A stretch of DNA of 60,000 bases from positions 22,012,001 through 22,072,000 of the forward strand of contig OU612073.1 in NCBI GenBank assembly GCA_914767715.1. Reading direction: 5' to 3'. Position numbers and translations under genes: made by a program. Of this stretch, positions 39,287 through 52,600 are shown in pieces. This DNA comes from Membranipora membranacea. Its lineage: Eukaryota; Bryozoa; Gymnolaemata; Cheilostomatida; Membraniporidae. The notes under the pieces are model-generated. The model was not told the DNA's origin. It was given only the letters and a program-made list of their open reading frames with translations, and made no database searches. The number at the start of each line of letters is the position of its first letter. Position 1 is the first letter of the stretch.

Positions 39287-41406
39287 GTGTCACCTATGAC
39301 ATAATATCTCCCTAAGCAAAGATTACCTTCTTCTTTACACCATAATGATGAACCAATTCATACAGTTATATTATTTGATCACGGAAAAAATATCACTCAA
39401 TGTTGTATTGATATGATATATATAATATGAAAACTGTGCAGCTCTGGCTATCGAGGCTATCGAAGGCTATCGAGTGTTGCAGAGGAAGGGGGGGGGGGCT
39501 TAACCCATTTAGTTAGCTTCAATCAACCCAGTATTCGTCATTTTTCGCATATAATTTAAATTCAGACAACTCTCATAATCACAATTATACAGAAAACTAT
39601 TCTATTATCTTATTGACATCAAAGATTGATTCTATCAGTAATAATCAAAATTGTCCGTGGTCTTTGACAACATATGCATGTGTCAACCACCATTTTCTAG
39701 TAAGTCAGCAATAAATTGAAATTTCAATATACTGTATATGAAATGACAGTTTATAAAAATTAATGATGTCCCAATGACAAGAGAGGAGATAACCCTAAAA
39801 GATTTTGGTCTGTAAAAGTGTGATAAAATTTCAGATAATATTCATGTTGACAAATTAATATATTATGACCTCTCAGAAAACCTCAATAAATAAAATAAAT
39901 GTTTGCTGTTTATTTGTTCAGGAGTTCAAGCAAGTATGCTTACCACTGTGTAATGGAGTGTAGCAGGAACGGCAGCGATGCTCAGTGGTGTGCAATGCTT
40001 TGATAGCAGCCTTATGTTGAATGGACTGATGATTAAACAAATAAAGCTAAACCATGTGGTTGTGTATTTCTCTGTCTATTGTTAGCTATTGTTACAGCAT
40101 ATGAGTCTTGAGCATTGTAAAAGCAAAGATATTGAAAAGCCGATACGACGAGAGGCAATAACAGCTTTGGTGGGAGATCGACCTTAGTGTCATTCAACAA
40201 TGTAAATCTCATCCGAGTTGGTCAATTGTTTTAAACGATCAAAATCCGATAAAATTCACAAAGTGTTCTCCACTCGTGATTTTTAACAATTTTAAAGAGT
40301 TATTACCTTAGCTCTAGCTTTAGCACCGGTTATAACTTGCCCCCATCGTATACCTTTCATTCACAGTTGGTTTGAAATCTGTGAGGGAAAATTGTACACA
40401 TGTTTTAAATGTAATTTTATTCTTAGTGACAGTATCACTATATGTAATTACCTATCTCTTATTAGCTGGTTGAAAAAATAATCAAACGGTCACTCACACA
40501 AAAACGCTCATATCAAGAAATCAGATAAATATTCTAACAGACCATTCAAACTCGAGATAGTAGTTTCAGGACTAGGATTGGTCAATAGAAAATCACCACT
40601 CAGACAATACATCTGTCATCAGGGTTGGCCAAAATATGATTGGCTTGTAAATTATAGTTGCGAAAACCTGCGTCGTATTACATCACATAAATGTTTATTC
40701 TGTCCCAATACTCCTGATCGGTATCTTATAGCCATTTCAATGCTAAACGATCACATTTTATTTCATTGCTGGGGGAGGATTTCATCTGGATTTCACTGAC
40801 AAGTATCTGTGGCATCATCAAACTTCATATTGTTGAGGCAGGACGATTTCAGCTGCAGTTCAGCATAAGTGCCCATGTTTGTCTTTGTTGGGTACACAAC
40901 TCTGATGAAGATTAAAATAATTGATTTGTAGTTTTGTGCAATAGTGATACAGTTGTCATCTTTGGGAGCATTGCAAATATGGAATCAGGTGTAAGATTGT
41001 GTAGCAAATAAATAAGTTGTCTCCACATCACAAGAGAGAGGGTAACCCTTTACAGCATATTAGTAAAGCTTGTGTATAATGGCATGAGATTTAAATTGTG
41101 GCTTCAGAGTTACAATTTTGTCCGTATTTGAAATGTACATTGATATACAACTGCATTTACGGTAAATCATTTGATTGGGTGTCTGCTAAAGTATATAAAA
41201 ATGCTACTGTTAGGTTTTAAACAATGTCCTTATTTTGACCAAAAGATGATAAAGCTTTTGTACACATCCAATCAAGTAAGAGTCATCTGGATATGTAATT
41301 GAATACAATGGCAATGATACAAGGCCATGTGACATGGGTGCAATTAGTTATACACATGGCTCGTTGATTGGTAAATACACTATAATAGACTAATAATATA
41401 ATGGAC
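39287..41406. other. convergent intergenic region
   Basis: The AMP-binding gene and the next minus-strand gene converge here. AATAAA at about 39885 and again near 40036 may end the plus-strand transcript. A G-tract lies near 39490. No exon was recognised on either strand. Confidence 0.55.
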
Positions 41407-44400
41407 TTACGGAGGGATGCTGCTGACAATCACTAAATCTAATATAGGATTTCTGCTAGCTTCTATCAGTCTGTCTGTCAGCTGCTTACGTAAGACTGCC
41501 GGTATACCACTCACTGTACCATCGAATGTGACATCAGTGGGCCAAGATACAGTCAAAATATCGTCAACACAACTTTGACTCGGAGATGTACCAGTCAAAG
41601 CATTGCAATCTGCAAAATATTGTACAATGTTGAGTAGACACTCCCTGTGACATCTGTTGCAATGTATTAGTCGAAGCAGCAGATTCTTCTTTTCATTGCC
41701 TGCAGTCACTTAGTTTAAGTCGAAGTCCGATACGAGTCAGTGACATTACAGCAATTATATCAATAACCGATTTCCGGAAACTCGCATTAAATCCAGCTGA
41801 GCACTTAGACCAGCCCTTGTTTGCTTTGTGGAGTAATCAAATTTGTCCAGACATACTTTATTCCCACTTCCAAGGTGGCAATACTTTCCTAAGTCATATG
41901 AGTCATATCTTGATTGCAGCCTGATGAAACAAACTGGGGACATCTGAGTGGCTCCTGATTAGAGTTACCGCTCGCTCAATATGCTTACCTTGTTTACATA
42001 TAGCATTGATTTGGTTGAATTTGCTGGCTGCGATCGTTGACAATGTTGATTTTACTAGCTTATCATCAAGGAGGTGGCATTTCACATTATATCTTGATGT
42101 GAACTCCAATCGCCTCACAAGAAGATAGTCTACAATGAATATAGTGAACAAATTCATTCGTCAATTTACTGAATGTAGAGAGACATTGAAAGCTAAGTCT
42201 AGGCAAGTTAGTAGGCCATGACTTGCAAAGTTTTGTCTGGTCATATGGATGATAACCGTAACACATATCATAATATTAAAAGGAGCGTGTCAAAATTGAG
42301 GTATAAAGGGTCAAACCTATCATTGTCACGCAGCTACCAACCCAGTTTTCGTAGCCGCGTGACAAGGCAAGCAAAGTACATAGGTACCGAGTACATAGGT
42401 ACCGAGTACATAGGTACCGCGTACATAGGCTTTAAAAAAACATCAGTTAAATTCAACTTTAAGATTACCATTAATTTGCAGTGTTGTGCTGCAGTGTTGC
42501 TTCCCCTTGAATATCTCATAACCATAGATACCAATGGGCAGCTGCAGACGATGAGTGATACTACCGAGCGAGAGATCCAGTGCTGATAATCCAGTCGCAG
42601 GGGAGATAACTCCACTTATAATTCCTGGACAATCCAACGGCTCAGGTTTCGGTTCTAAAACATAAGATGAGACAAGCTGTAAATAGCAACACAATGCAAT
42701 AAATTAGACAAAAATTATTTCAGGGAAGTTTAACCAAGAATTTAGAATTTCCAGGAGATGGTTTAACCAAGGGTCTTATAAAATCAATTAGACCCAGTGA
42801 TTTTCATTTACCAACTCGTTGATCATTTAACGTAAATCAAAATAAAGAAAGGACGATAAATAATTTATCATATTACCAATGAGAATGACCTTGATCAACA
42901 CATCACATCCATTCATCTGTATTGTTGAAGTCCCAACTGGAAACTTGACCGTAACCTCTCTTGTTATGTTTATCTTGACTCTCTGTTCTGCTGATGACAC
43001 ATAGTGTGTTTCATTCCTGTCTATGCATGGTTCCATAGTTGTTGTTGTTAGCGTGGTTGTTGTTGTTGGTGTGGTGGTAGTTGTTGTGGGTGTGGTGGTA
43101 GTTGTTGTGGGTGTAGTTGCAGTTGTTGTTGGTGTGGTTGTTGTTGTTGTTGGTGTTGTAGTTGTTGTTGTTGGTGTGGTAGTTGTTGTTGTTGGTGTAG
43201 TGGTGGTTGTAGGTATGCGTCCAATAATAGAGCCAGAATCCGTTACTATGAATTGAAATATAATAAAATTAATAAAAATTTACAAAGGCTAGTGAGTCAC
43301 ATTTCTGAAGGCACATAAACACGGTTTCTTTTTTATTAATTCTGGTATCGGAATGAGGTGTTGTCGGTAAAATATGTTTCCTTAAACTGCAAGACAAACA
43401 TCTAGCCAAATCATAAACCAATCCTTTTTGGAACGGAAAATTTCTTATTTCCTGCAATTATCCTCACTCCTTTTTTTCATGCACGCTGTTAAATCTGCCT
43501 AATGGATACAATATGAGGTGATCATTATCATGATCGAGATACCATATTTTTTAATGTGAGCCACCATCATAGCTTAAATATATATTAACTCTATGGCCAG
43601 CCGTATCATGATCAGTCTAGTTAAAAAACTTACAACAACTTTATCTATCTTATTATCTATAGCTTACATTTGAACCCTTGAATGCCACTGAAGTCACCAA
43701 TATAAAGTGAGCTGTTGGTGATGAGCAGAGAGGCTGGGCTGGAAAACCTCTTACATCCTGAGCAAATGTCGAGCGTTGTCACTTTGTCCATGTGAAGGTC
43801 TAAGAGTCTTATCTTGCTGTTACTTGAATCGGCAACCATCAACGCATCATTTCCAATAAAAACAAGGTCAAGTGGGTATCTAAATTCTGAGTTGGCAAGA
43901 TTGCTGTCTAGAAATCCACTAATGCCAGGCGATCCAGAGATAAGTTTGATGGCTTTCTCTTTGTATGTGATGCGGTAGATTGATTCATATGTTGTTACAA
44001 AGATATCTCCACTGTAGGATTGTGTCAGATATTTCACTCTATCGAGCAGTTCGGATTCGAAAAAAGTACCAATGTTGCCGTCTTTTATTTTGACAGTTCT
44101 CACTGCATTGTACCAAGAATCGATGACCAGTAACTGTGATGGGTTGTTCTTGTCTTTAATTACCGAAACAGGTCTATTGAATAGTCCGTCGGTTCCATCT
44201 TTAGACCCTCTAGTCTCACATTTCCCGCTGAACTCAGAAGTCATATCCCTGTTATAGCGGTCAATCATCCTCAGGCAGTGATTCTCATGATCAACTACAA
44301 CTATCTGCTTGGCTGACAGCTGTATAAAGCTTGTTATTTTCTTGAACCTAGCCTGAGAGTTTCTCGCCTCTCTGTAACCCGTGCTCCTTTCATCTCCAGC

Positions 44401-45344
44401 TATAACGATAGTCTCTCTATCGTTACTCGTTGCCAGCGAAGCTCTGTTGGTGTGGATGAGGTTACCCGTTCGATAGAGGTCCAGCTCCAAGTGTTGCGCT
44501 GTCGACAGATCGATGTCGTTGGGTACATACACAGAGTTCTCGATGCTAAAATTGATAAAACTGAATGCTATATAAGAGTAGTATAGACTATATGCCAAAT
44601 GTCACTTAAGACCTTTGATGCACAATGGAATAGCAGAATAACATGGAGAAAAGACCTAGATTACAGAAACACAAGTACCCAGATTGATGGTTGACTGACT
44701 GGTGAGCAACCAAAATATTTATATATATGACTGGTCGATGACACTTAAAGAACACAATTATTCTTTCCAGCCAGAGAACAAGCTAAGTTTAATAAACAGT
44801 GTCAATCATAGAAATAACTATATACCAACAAACCTACTGATTGGTTGAAATAATGTACTTACAGTGTGACTAAGTTTTGGGTCTCCTTGTCCAAAGCCCA
44901 GACATAGTTCAGGGTCAAACAGCATGATAACTGGAAGAAAGAGAAATAAAATAAGAATTCAAGATACCAGGCATTGCTTCTATAAAAAACAAGAGAGGCC
45001 AGTGATTTGATTAGGGGTGGCAGCGAAACTCTCTTCTACAGAGTCTAATTGCGACAGATGCTAGTTATGATTATCAAGACATGCTTGTTTTTGGAATATT
45101 ACATCTGACCAACATTGCTCTGATATTTTGGTGACAGGGAGATATGTCACCAAAATCAGAGTTGTGGGACGCTATGGGCATAGTAAATTTCATGCCGATG
45201 GAGAATGACAGCAAGATCGATTATTTTAAACATTAAGGAATTTTCCAATAAAGCTCGATGGTATGACACTGAACAAGTGGGATCAGGGGTGTACGACACT
45301 CTTTTAAATTAACTCACCATCAAAATGTTCTGATACACCTCCAT
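41407..45344 (-). CDS. secreted beta-propeller-like protein with Thr-rich linker
   Basis: Seven minus-strand exons join in phase to 623 residues: 45344-45318, 44930-44863, 44545-43668, 43245-42877, 42654-42469, 42129-41989 and 41609-41407. The N-terminus reads MEVYQNILMLSCCLTLNYVWA, a signal peptide likely cut after VWA. Residues about 50-320 resemble NHL/six-bladed propellers: repeated blades such as IVVVDHENHCLRMID, LLVIDSWYNAVRTV and LMVADSSNSKIRLLD, with spacers like GSKDGTDGLFNRP. Residues about 337-398 are nearly all Thr with periodic Pro, a mucin-like linker. The last 220 residues contain several Cys and were not recognised. Export and O-glycosylation are inferred. The stop is the TAA at 41407-41409; that TAA overlaps a potential GTAAGT donor, so a further 3' exon is possible but not needed. 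Confidence 0.7.
42323..42365. repeat. 15-bp hairpin in intron
   Basis: TTGTCACGCAGCTAC (42323-42337) faces GTAGCCGCGTGACAA (42351-42365), with one mismatch. It sits immediately before a tandem repeat in the intron between exons 5 and 6 of the propeller gene. Confidence 0.7.
42376..42429. repeat. 15-bp tandem repeat, 3.6 copies
   Basis: The unit GTACATAGGTACCGA repeats head to tail, ending in a partial copy. It is intronic in the propeller gene. Confidence 0.9.
43030..43215. repeat. coding microsatellite (Thr/Pro linker)
   Basis: A TTG/GTG-rich repeat on the plus strand reads on the minus strand as ACA/ACT/ACC codons with occasional CCA. It encodes about 60 residues of Thr with Pro every five to seven positions in exon 4 of the propeller gene. 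The phase agrees with both flanking exons, so it is translated if the gene is expressed. Confidence 0.8.
45118..45161. repeat. short inverted repeat
   Basis: CTCTGATATTTTGGTGACA faces TGTCACCAAAATCAGAG with a small bulge and an 8-base loop. It lies in the first intron of the propeller gene. Confidence 0.7.
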
Positions 45345-48300
45345 GTCGTCAGCAGCTAATTTCTATCACTTTGAAAAAGCAAGCATAGAATATAATCAGT
45401 TCCTCCCGACCCAGTGTCAAGTGATCTCTTGGACTGTGACCCTGTAATCCCTTGATCAAGGTCATGTTATCTGCAGGTATAAAACTGATAAATATTACTA
45501 AAACTAATGGATTGGTGTTGACTGAGGGTATAAGGGAAAATCACAACACTGATAAGAGACAAAGCTGACGCAAACAAATCAAATTAACATTATTCTAATA
45601 CTCATGAGTCAATCCGATAACATGTTGTATGGCAAACAATCCAAATGAAATCAGAGGTCAATTATACAGGTATTATTTCCTTAACAATCTTAACTGGTTA
45701 ATTGGCTAAATCTTTACTTAGACCTCTGTTGTAAAATATAAAATTCCAATCCATACAATTTAAATTCAAAATTATTGGAATGGATGCTCGTGAATCTTTA
45801 CCTGTTTGTAGCCATTGTTGTGATTATCAGTGTGAGAAGACAAATTTTATAGATTTCCTGTTGACATAATATTTGTACATACAGTTTATCTGAAGGTAGT
45901 GTGTTCTATTCCATGGCTATGGGGTTCAGTCAAAATTCCACACTCTTTGTCATCAGCATAGATAAGATAGTATTTCCTGTTGACAAGCAGAAAATAGAAA
46001 TTTGTACAGCTATCTACCTCATTGGCGTAACTCTCAAACATCCGACATCATACTAATAACGCTAGCTGACGCATTCAAACTCGACAGATGCAGCATGGAC
46101 ATTTGCTGCCATTTCAAATTTCTATGCTGGTGTAAGTACTGAATGTGCAAGCTGTCACTACTTCCAAGCCATAAAAAATACTGTTGCAGCATTAACAGAA
46201 GTTATTGCTGGAGCTAGGCTGCTCATATCACCTAGTCACAAATGTAGCTGTTTGTTAGTCTATCATATAACGGCGCTACTGAAAAAAAGGCTAATTGAAT
46301 CAATTAATTGATATTAATTCATAAAGCAGAGGTATCTATCTAACCTAATCTAATTTTAGTTAAACTGATAATTGATTTCTCATACTGTCAGCAGTCACTG
46401 TTCTACCAATAATCTCGAGTGAGCGGTAAATCCTTATATGGGTAATTATGCCACTTGTTTTTTGTTAACGTTAATTTTTTCTAACATCGGTTTCTGACAG
46501 GCTAACCAATTTTTTACTAATCGGATTTAAAACATTTCTGAATTAAAAACAAACTCATTTTCAACAGGACGATATTTGATAAGCCTGATCTAATCCTTTC
46601 TCAAAGGCCCCTAATTTGTTTTGTTTGAAAAACGAAAAAAAAAGGCCTTTGAGATAAGACTACCTGGTCTGAGTTCAACTGGTGTTGAACCCACAAACGT
46701 CAAAACATCGCAATCTAGCGTTCCACTAACGTCGCAATCCAAAAACGTCGCAACCAAGGGTTTTTAAAACGTCGCATTAGCTCGAACCCACTAACGTCGC
46801 AAATGTCGCAACTCAACAAAAATACGAAGTTGTCTTCTCATTTGATGCAAATTGGTGATGATGATATGTTGCGAGAAGTAGAAAGGAGCATACAAACTTC
46901 AAAACACGATGGGGAATTGAATATCAACATTATATATTGTGCTATCGATAATTGTTGAGTATTTTTCAGGATATTTGAATCATTTTTTCCACTTTCTAGG
47001 GTCGTTTGTTGTTACCTCAGAATCCATTAATGCTGTCATAAAAGGGATGCTAATCACTATCTAGCAGATATAGTGACATACCAATTTGTGATGTACCTCA
47101 ATGTTTGATTTAGCCAAAGATTGAACTTGTCAAGATCTATTGACACAGTTGGATTGAGTGCTATATTTTTTCCTCTTGCTGACATGGCCTTAATCCATCA
47201 AATTGCACAGCCTTCCCATGATGCATCGCTTTGGATTTCCCAGATAAATAAAGTCAAACCTTTTTTATATACCATGTACCATGTAATTTTGTAATTTTCA
47301 TTTTGTTGGGAGTTGTTTCCTCACAAACTAAAATAGAATGACTCATTACATGTCTTCTACATCCCACTTATGAAATAAAATGGTATGATAGAAAGTTCAT
47401 CCATTCTCCCTGGTTGAACATTAATGAACCTTGATTACAAACAGATGCACATGAACAACCATCTGAGAGCCCTGAGCGTGTTTATTGAGTTAATTTTAGT
47501 TTGATCAATGGAATTGGAAACAAAAACCTGTGTTCCTAGACAATACTGTGTGCCATGAGAATTTTTCATCTTATACATAATATATATCTATGATATAGGC
47601 GCTGGTTGACCATGTTAGATTTACTTATCAATATGGATAATAAGCAGGCTATGGCTACAGCAGATCTTCTCAGCTCTTTATTATTTTATTCATTGACCCT
47701 CCTCCATACCACTGAATAGATAGTATAGGCAGCCCACTGTATGTGTAGGTAGAATAGATAGATACTGCTTAACTTGCTGGCTAGATAGGCAAAAGCAGGT
47801 TGAATTTTTAGAGGTAGGATAATAGTCTTTGGGTACCCAGGCATAGTTGAGCTGCAATTTTTTTAAATTGATTTCATTACTAAACAAGCAAATCACGATA
47901 TCTCAAAAAATTTCATCTGCTGGTCCCTTACCCTGTCTTGACAAGATTTGTCGGTGGGGTTCCCCTCTCCTTTCAGCAATGCTTGTCAAGAAAGGCCACT
48001 GTTTGCCATGGTCTTGCAGGATGTGGCACTTTGAAGACTTCTCTTTCAGAGAGTAAACAATAATTAAATTCAATAAAATTTAAGAGGTTAACGGTTCCCA
48101 TAATACATATCTATGGAATTACCAAAGTATATTGAGGCCAATTATAATTTGACTTGAATTCTTTAGGGAAACCCATTCATTATATAACCATGGCCATTAA
48201 CAATAAGCCGGGTCACAAAGCGATATTCATTTCTGTAAATTTTCAACTCCATTATCATTGACCCACTGTCAAGGTCTCTTGTCCATAACCCAGGATTTGA

Positions 48301-49624
48301 GTTTACAAACTGCATATAATTCTAGTGATGAAAATACAATTGCCGTTACGTTAGGCAATGCAAGGTGTAATATCGCATCCTATTGTATGCTAATGGTTCC
48401 TATGGTATCCTGTTGAGGTTTTATTATCCTACCATAAAACCATAAAGTTGCATCTTGGGAATGATGTAAAAATTCCTTATTCAGTAGATAAAGGGTAAGT
48501 CATAAAGAGATAAAGGGATTCATGCATAAATGATTTAACATTTATGGTATTTCAAATAGTGAAAAAGCCTCTTAACAACTTTAAGCATAGCCTATATCAA
48601 ACATGACAGTATATTTCAAGCTTGACATGTATACAGATATTTGCCTTACTTGTGCTAAATCTTGATTAGCACCCATTTATGACAGCATTAATGGATTCTG
48701 AGGTAACAATAAACGACCCTAGAAAGTGTAAAAATGATTCAAATAACCTGAAAAATACACAACAATTATGCATGGCACAATATAAAATGAATTGATATTC
48801 AATTCCCCACGATGATTTGCAGTTTGTATGCTCCTTTCTACTTCTTATAACATATCATCATCACCAATTTGCATCAAATGAGAAGACAACTTCCTATTTT
48901 TGTTGAGTTGCGACATTTGCGACGTTAGTGGGTTCGAGCTATTGCGACGTTTAAAAAATTGCAACGTTGCGACGTTTTTTGGATTGCGACGTTAGTGGAA
49001 CGCTAGATTGCCACGTTTTGACGTTTGCGACGTTTGTGGGTTCAACAGGGGGTTGAAATAAGAAAAACAAACACCATGGACTACATGGACTGAACAAGCT
49101 ACATGAACTGAACCATGTTTCGTTGAACTAATAACTCATGTATCCCCAGTAACAACACTCTTTGATTTATTAGGAGATAACTTTCCTTCTCATCTTACTG
49201 GTATAACTCTCTCAAGTGTTTCATCATACCGGCACACATATTAGCCGATGCATTGAAGCTCAACGTGTTATGTATGAATATGGATAAGATGAGGGCGACA
49301 AATATTAATAATTAATGATCAGTAGCCGGCCTGTACATCCAAAATAATATTAATTATTCATAGCATGTTAAAATAATATATAAAAATGGCAAACAATCAA
49401 ACACGTCCATGTCAGTCAAGCACTACTAAATAATTAATAAATGGCCAGGCACTGTTTGATTATGACATAGGTAAGCACTTTGAAACAATAACTATATACC
49501 ATTATGGCTATGCTTTCAATCAATAAAATATTTGCTGCTAATAGATTTCTGATTTAAATTTTGTATATAAGTTACCAACAATTCTTACAGAATCTCAAAA
49601 TCCCGTTGTTTTCTGGTAATAAAT
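45345..49624. other. divergent intergenic region between genes 5 and 6
   Basis: About 4.3 kb separates two head-to-head genes for predicted secreted proteins. More than half is the inverted-repeat element at 46683-49047. The remaining 1.3 kb and 0.6 kb flanks should contain the two promoters. No coding exon was found. Confidence 0.6.
46683..49047. mobile_element. 2.4 kb DNA transposon with long terminal inverted repeats
   Basis: The left terminal repeat, 46683 to about 47065, is matched in reverse complement by about 48665-49047. The tips read TGTTGAACCCACAAACGTC. The outer 140 bases of each arm carry several AACGTCGCAA-like sub-repeats. Inner arm blocks such as GAGAAGACAACTTC or its complement, and CCATTAATGCTGTCATAAA, extend the match. 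The 1.6 kb interior has no open frame resembling a transposase, so the element is non-autonomous. No clean target-site duplication was found, because the flanks themselves contain TTCAAC/GTTGAA. Confidence 0.85.
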
Positions 49625-52600
49625 ATGGGCAGCCTATTTGCATTCTTTACGATATTTTGCTTTCTCCAATATGGTAGCTTTGCCACGTCATCCGGTGATA
49701 ATGTTCTGGGTAAGTCTAAGTTTATTTTTCCTAAGCTCCATTTTGTGAAATTTCCCAGAAGGAGCCGATCTGAAATGGTTTAATTTTACTGCTCTTGGAG
49801 CATGCCCAAGTTTTGTGATTAGTTTTCTTAAATGCCTTGCTTGAACTATGCACACAAATGGCAATTGCATAATTTAAACTCTTCTGAGATCATTGGGAGA
49901 AGGCATTGCGGAGTAATTTAAAGATCTGTACATCATAGGGAAAAAAACACTGTAGCAAACAGAACGATTAAAAAATTAACCCAATAACTGTAAAAAACCT
50001 TTGCCCTAGATATTTGGACATCTTTGAAATAAATATTTACTGCCGATTACAATAAATAAATTTTTTAAAGTTTTTGAAATATTGTACAAACTTGGTTGTT
50101 ATAGAGGTTGGTAAGTGCATACTGTCTGCATTCCAAGGCAGCATAGAATCAGAGAGGACGGTACATTCCGACAGCAGCTCAATTCTACAGACTTTAGAGA
50201 CAAGATCTCTTCTGGATTGTGTAGATCAGTGTATGAGCCTGAGGATGTGTTACGGAGCTTTATATACAGAGGAAGGCAGGAGGAACAACTACAACAGAGG
50301 TGGGTACCAATGTATAAAATATATGATACCATCGCAGACTAGTTTTTTTTGTTTACTCATTATTTATATCAGTTTATTATGCAATCAAATGATTGACAAT
50401 ATTTTGGACATTGAATCAGGGAAAGTATATTTCAACCATCAACAAAATTGTTTTTCCAAAGCTCAGTTTTGGGCAGTTTTGTTTAAATTTAATAACTGTT
50501 AACCTAGCTGTGGCTGTGGCAGAGGAGGATGACTCCATATGGTTTCAGTGAGAAATGGGCTGTTTTTGTGAAATAAGGCTTGCAATGGCAATCAGTGTTG
50601 CCCGCTGACTAACTCCTCCAAGCTATTTGCGTATACCGGGCCATATCACACTTAACTCCTATACATTTCAGGTTCCTAAATTATATGATTGATTAGATAG
50701 AATAGAAAAAAAATCAAACAAAAAATTATCGAAGCTTAACCTGCGTAATGAAAAGAATTTCAGAGATAACTTCGGAACTCTGTTTATTTCATCTTTCATG
50801 ATGAGAAACAGGAGACAGTTTGTGCTTATGAGTCTAGCTGTACTCAGCCATTCATATGAGTCCTACTTTTTGTCATCAGAAAATATGACTCCTATTATCC
50901 ACAATTAACCTTGATAATTAATCACATTTTACATGTCCCCATTGTTTAACAGTCTTTGTTCTGATTACAGAATAATATATTGACTTTATACGGTTTGACA
51001 TGAACGTCATAATCATATTAATATACTCTAATGTATTGGATTTTATTCTTCACCGTTGTCTTGCCGTTTTTCCCACAATTGATTCAAGAGTGTGTCAAAA
51101 GTAAGGATGAATAATTTACTCTGATGACGCACTGTGTGATCGGTGAATGTTTGAAATTGAGTTTTTGGTTTGTTATTGAACTAATCACACAAAGACATTA
51201 AAAAAGAACAAGCAGTCAGAAAAGGAGGGGCTTTTTAGTAACTTAAATCATCCTTCTAATACGCTTACTGCACTGAGTTCTGAAAAACAAGTCCTCATGG
51301 CACATGACATCTTTCTACATGACATCACATAGCCATTGACACAGTGCCATATTAAATCGCAAACCTTGCACACAGATTGATTTCCAATTGTGTCTTATTA
51401 TAAAACACTGTTTGCAGCCTATTGCAGGGTTGTAAAAAAATAATTAATTATCATGATTAAAGTGTTGTCTACTAAAAGCAGCATAATCTATATCATCATT
51501 TCAATAATTATAAGATACTTCCCAATAACTGACCCTGATATGTTTATTTTCTGTATATTTCAATTGTTGCACATAATATAATTATCAGCTATAAGATATT
51601 ACAAAAACCTAAAAGTTCAGCTTATTACCATGAGCACAATATCTGGATAGGAAACAACGTATATTCTAAGATAAGCCAATGAGAACAAGTACTAGTGATA
51701 GAAATATTCAGCCTCTAAATTAATGTACAAGGAATAATTATAAAGCTTCTATCAATCCTTTTAAAATTTTTGGCTACGACATATTTTGGGCAATCAAGTG
51801 TTATGCATGAAAAATATTTTGAATTTATCTTTGAAACAGCAGACGGATTTCTGTAACTAGCAAAGTTTATTTGAGAAACAGAAATATGTGCAATAATTAT
51901 TATGATAAATAAATACAATATTGAGTAAACTAGCTATTTAATTTTGTAGGTAAATGTGTGTTACTGGATGTGTTTTATGACTCTCAAGATTGTGAAGGTG
52001 CCCAGGGCCAAGTGCTGACAGGAAATTTTGTGTCGCTTACCATTTATGACAGTTCACCGGTAAGAGTTTACAGACGTTGCAAATATATCTTTCTTTTTTT
52101 CCTTAAAACATTGTACAGCCCTCTGTGATCATCTCTGTTATACTTACATCCCTTTTCAAATCCTTGTATTTGTCATGATATTATTATGCTTTGGCTGGAC
52201 CCACATGAGGTGAAATTACAAGAATTATGCTGTGCCAGATGGCACTGTTTCAAATATTCAATCCCCCTATAAGTAATAAAAAAATCATTAAAAGATAACC
52301 AAACTGCTTGGAACATATCATCACAGAGTAAGGATATATATCCTTACTCTGTGATATCATGATAATCCTAACAAAGCACAAAGTACAGGCAAATATCAAA
52401 TAATATTTGTTAGGATTATAACAAAAATGCGTTGTTAGGATTATTACCAGTCAGTTGATTGATTTCATATATTTGTCATGAGTTTTAAAAAACACTATGA
52501 TTTTTGTTTTGGGTGTAAACTGTCCATAAAGTAGTGTAATAAGTGTAAAAATATATAGACTAAAGCAGATTGGACTTTCTAATATTATAAGAAAGTCCGA

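Noticed and set aside
41401-41410. GTAAGT donor at the end of the propeller gene's last exon
   Set aside because: The same bases contain an in-frame TAA, the total is then divisible by three, and no credible downstream exon was seen. An extra exon cannot be excluded.
43023-43256. Plus-strand open frame of almost pure Val and Gly
   Set aside because: It is the antisense of the Thr-rich coding microsatellite, which is in phase with both flanking minus-strand exons.
47690-48056. Short open frames inside the 2.4 kb inverted-repeat element
   Set aside because: They are under 70 codons, lack recognisable transposase motifs and overlap on opposite strands.
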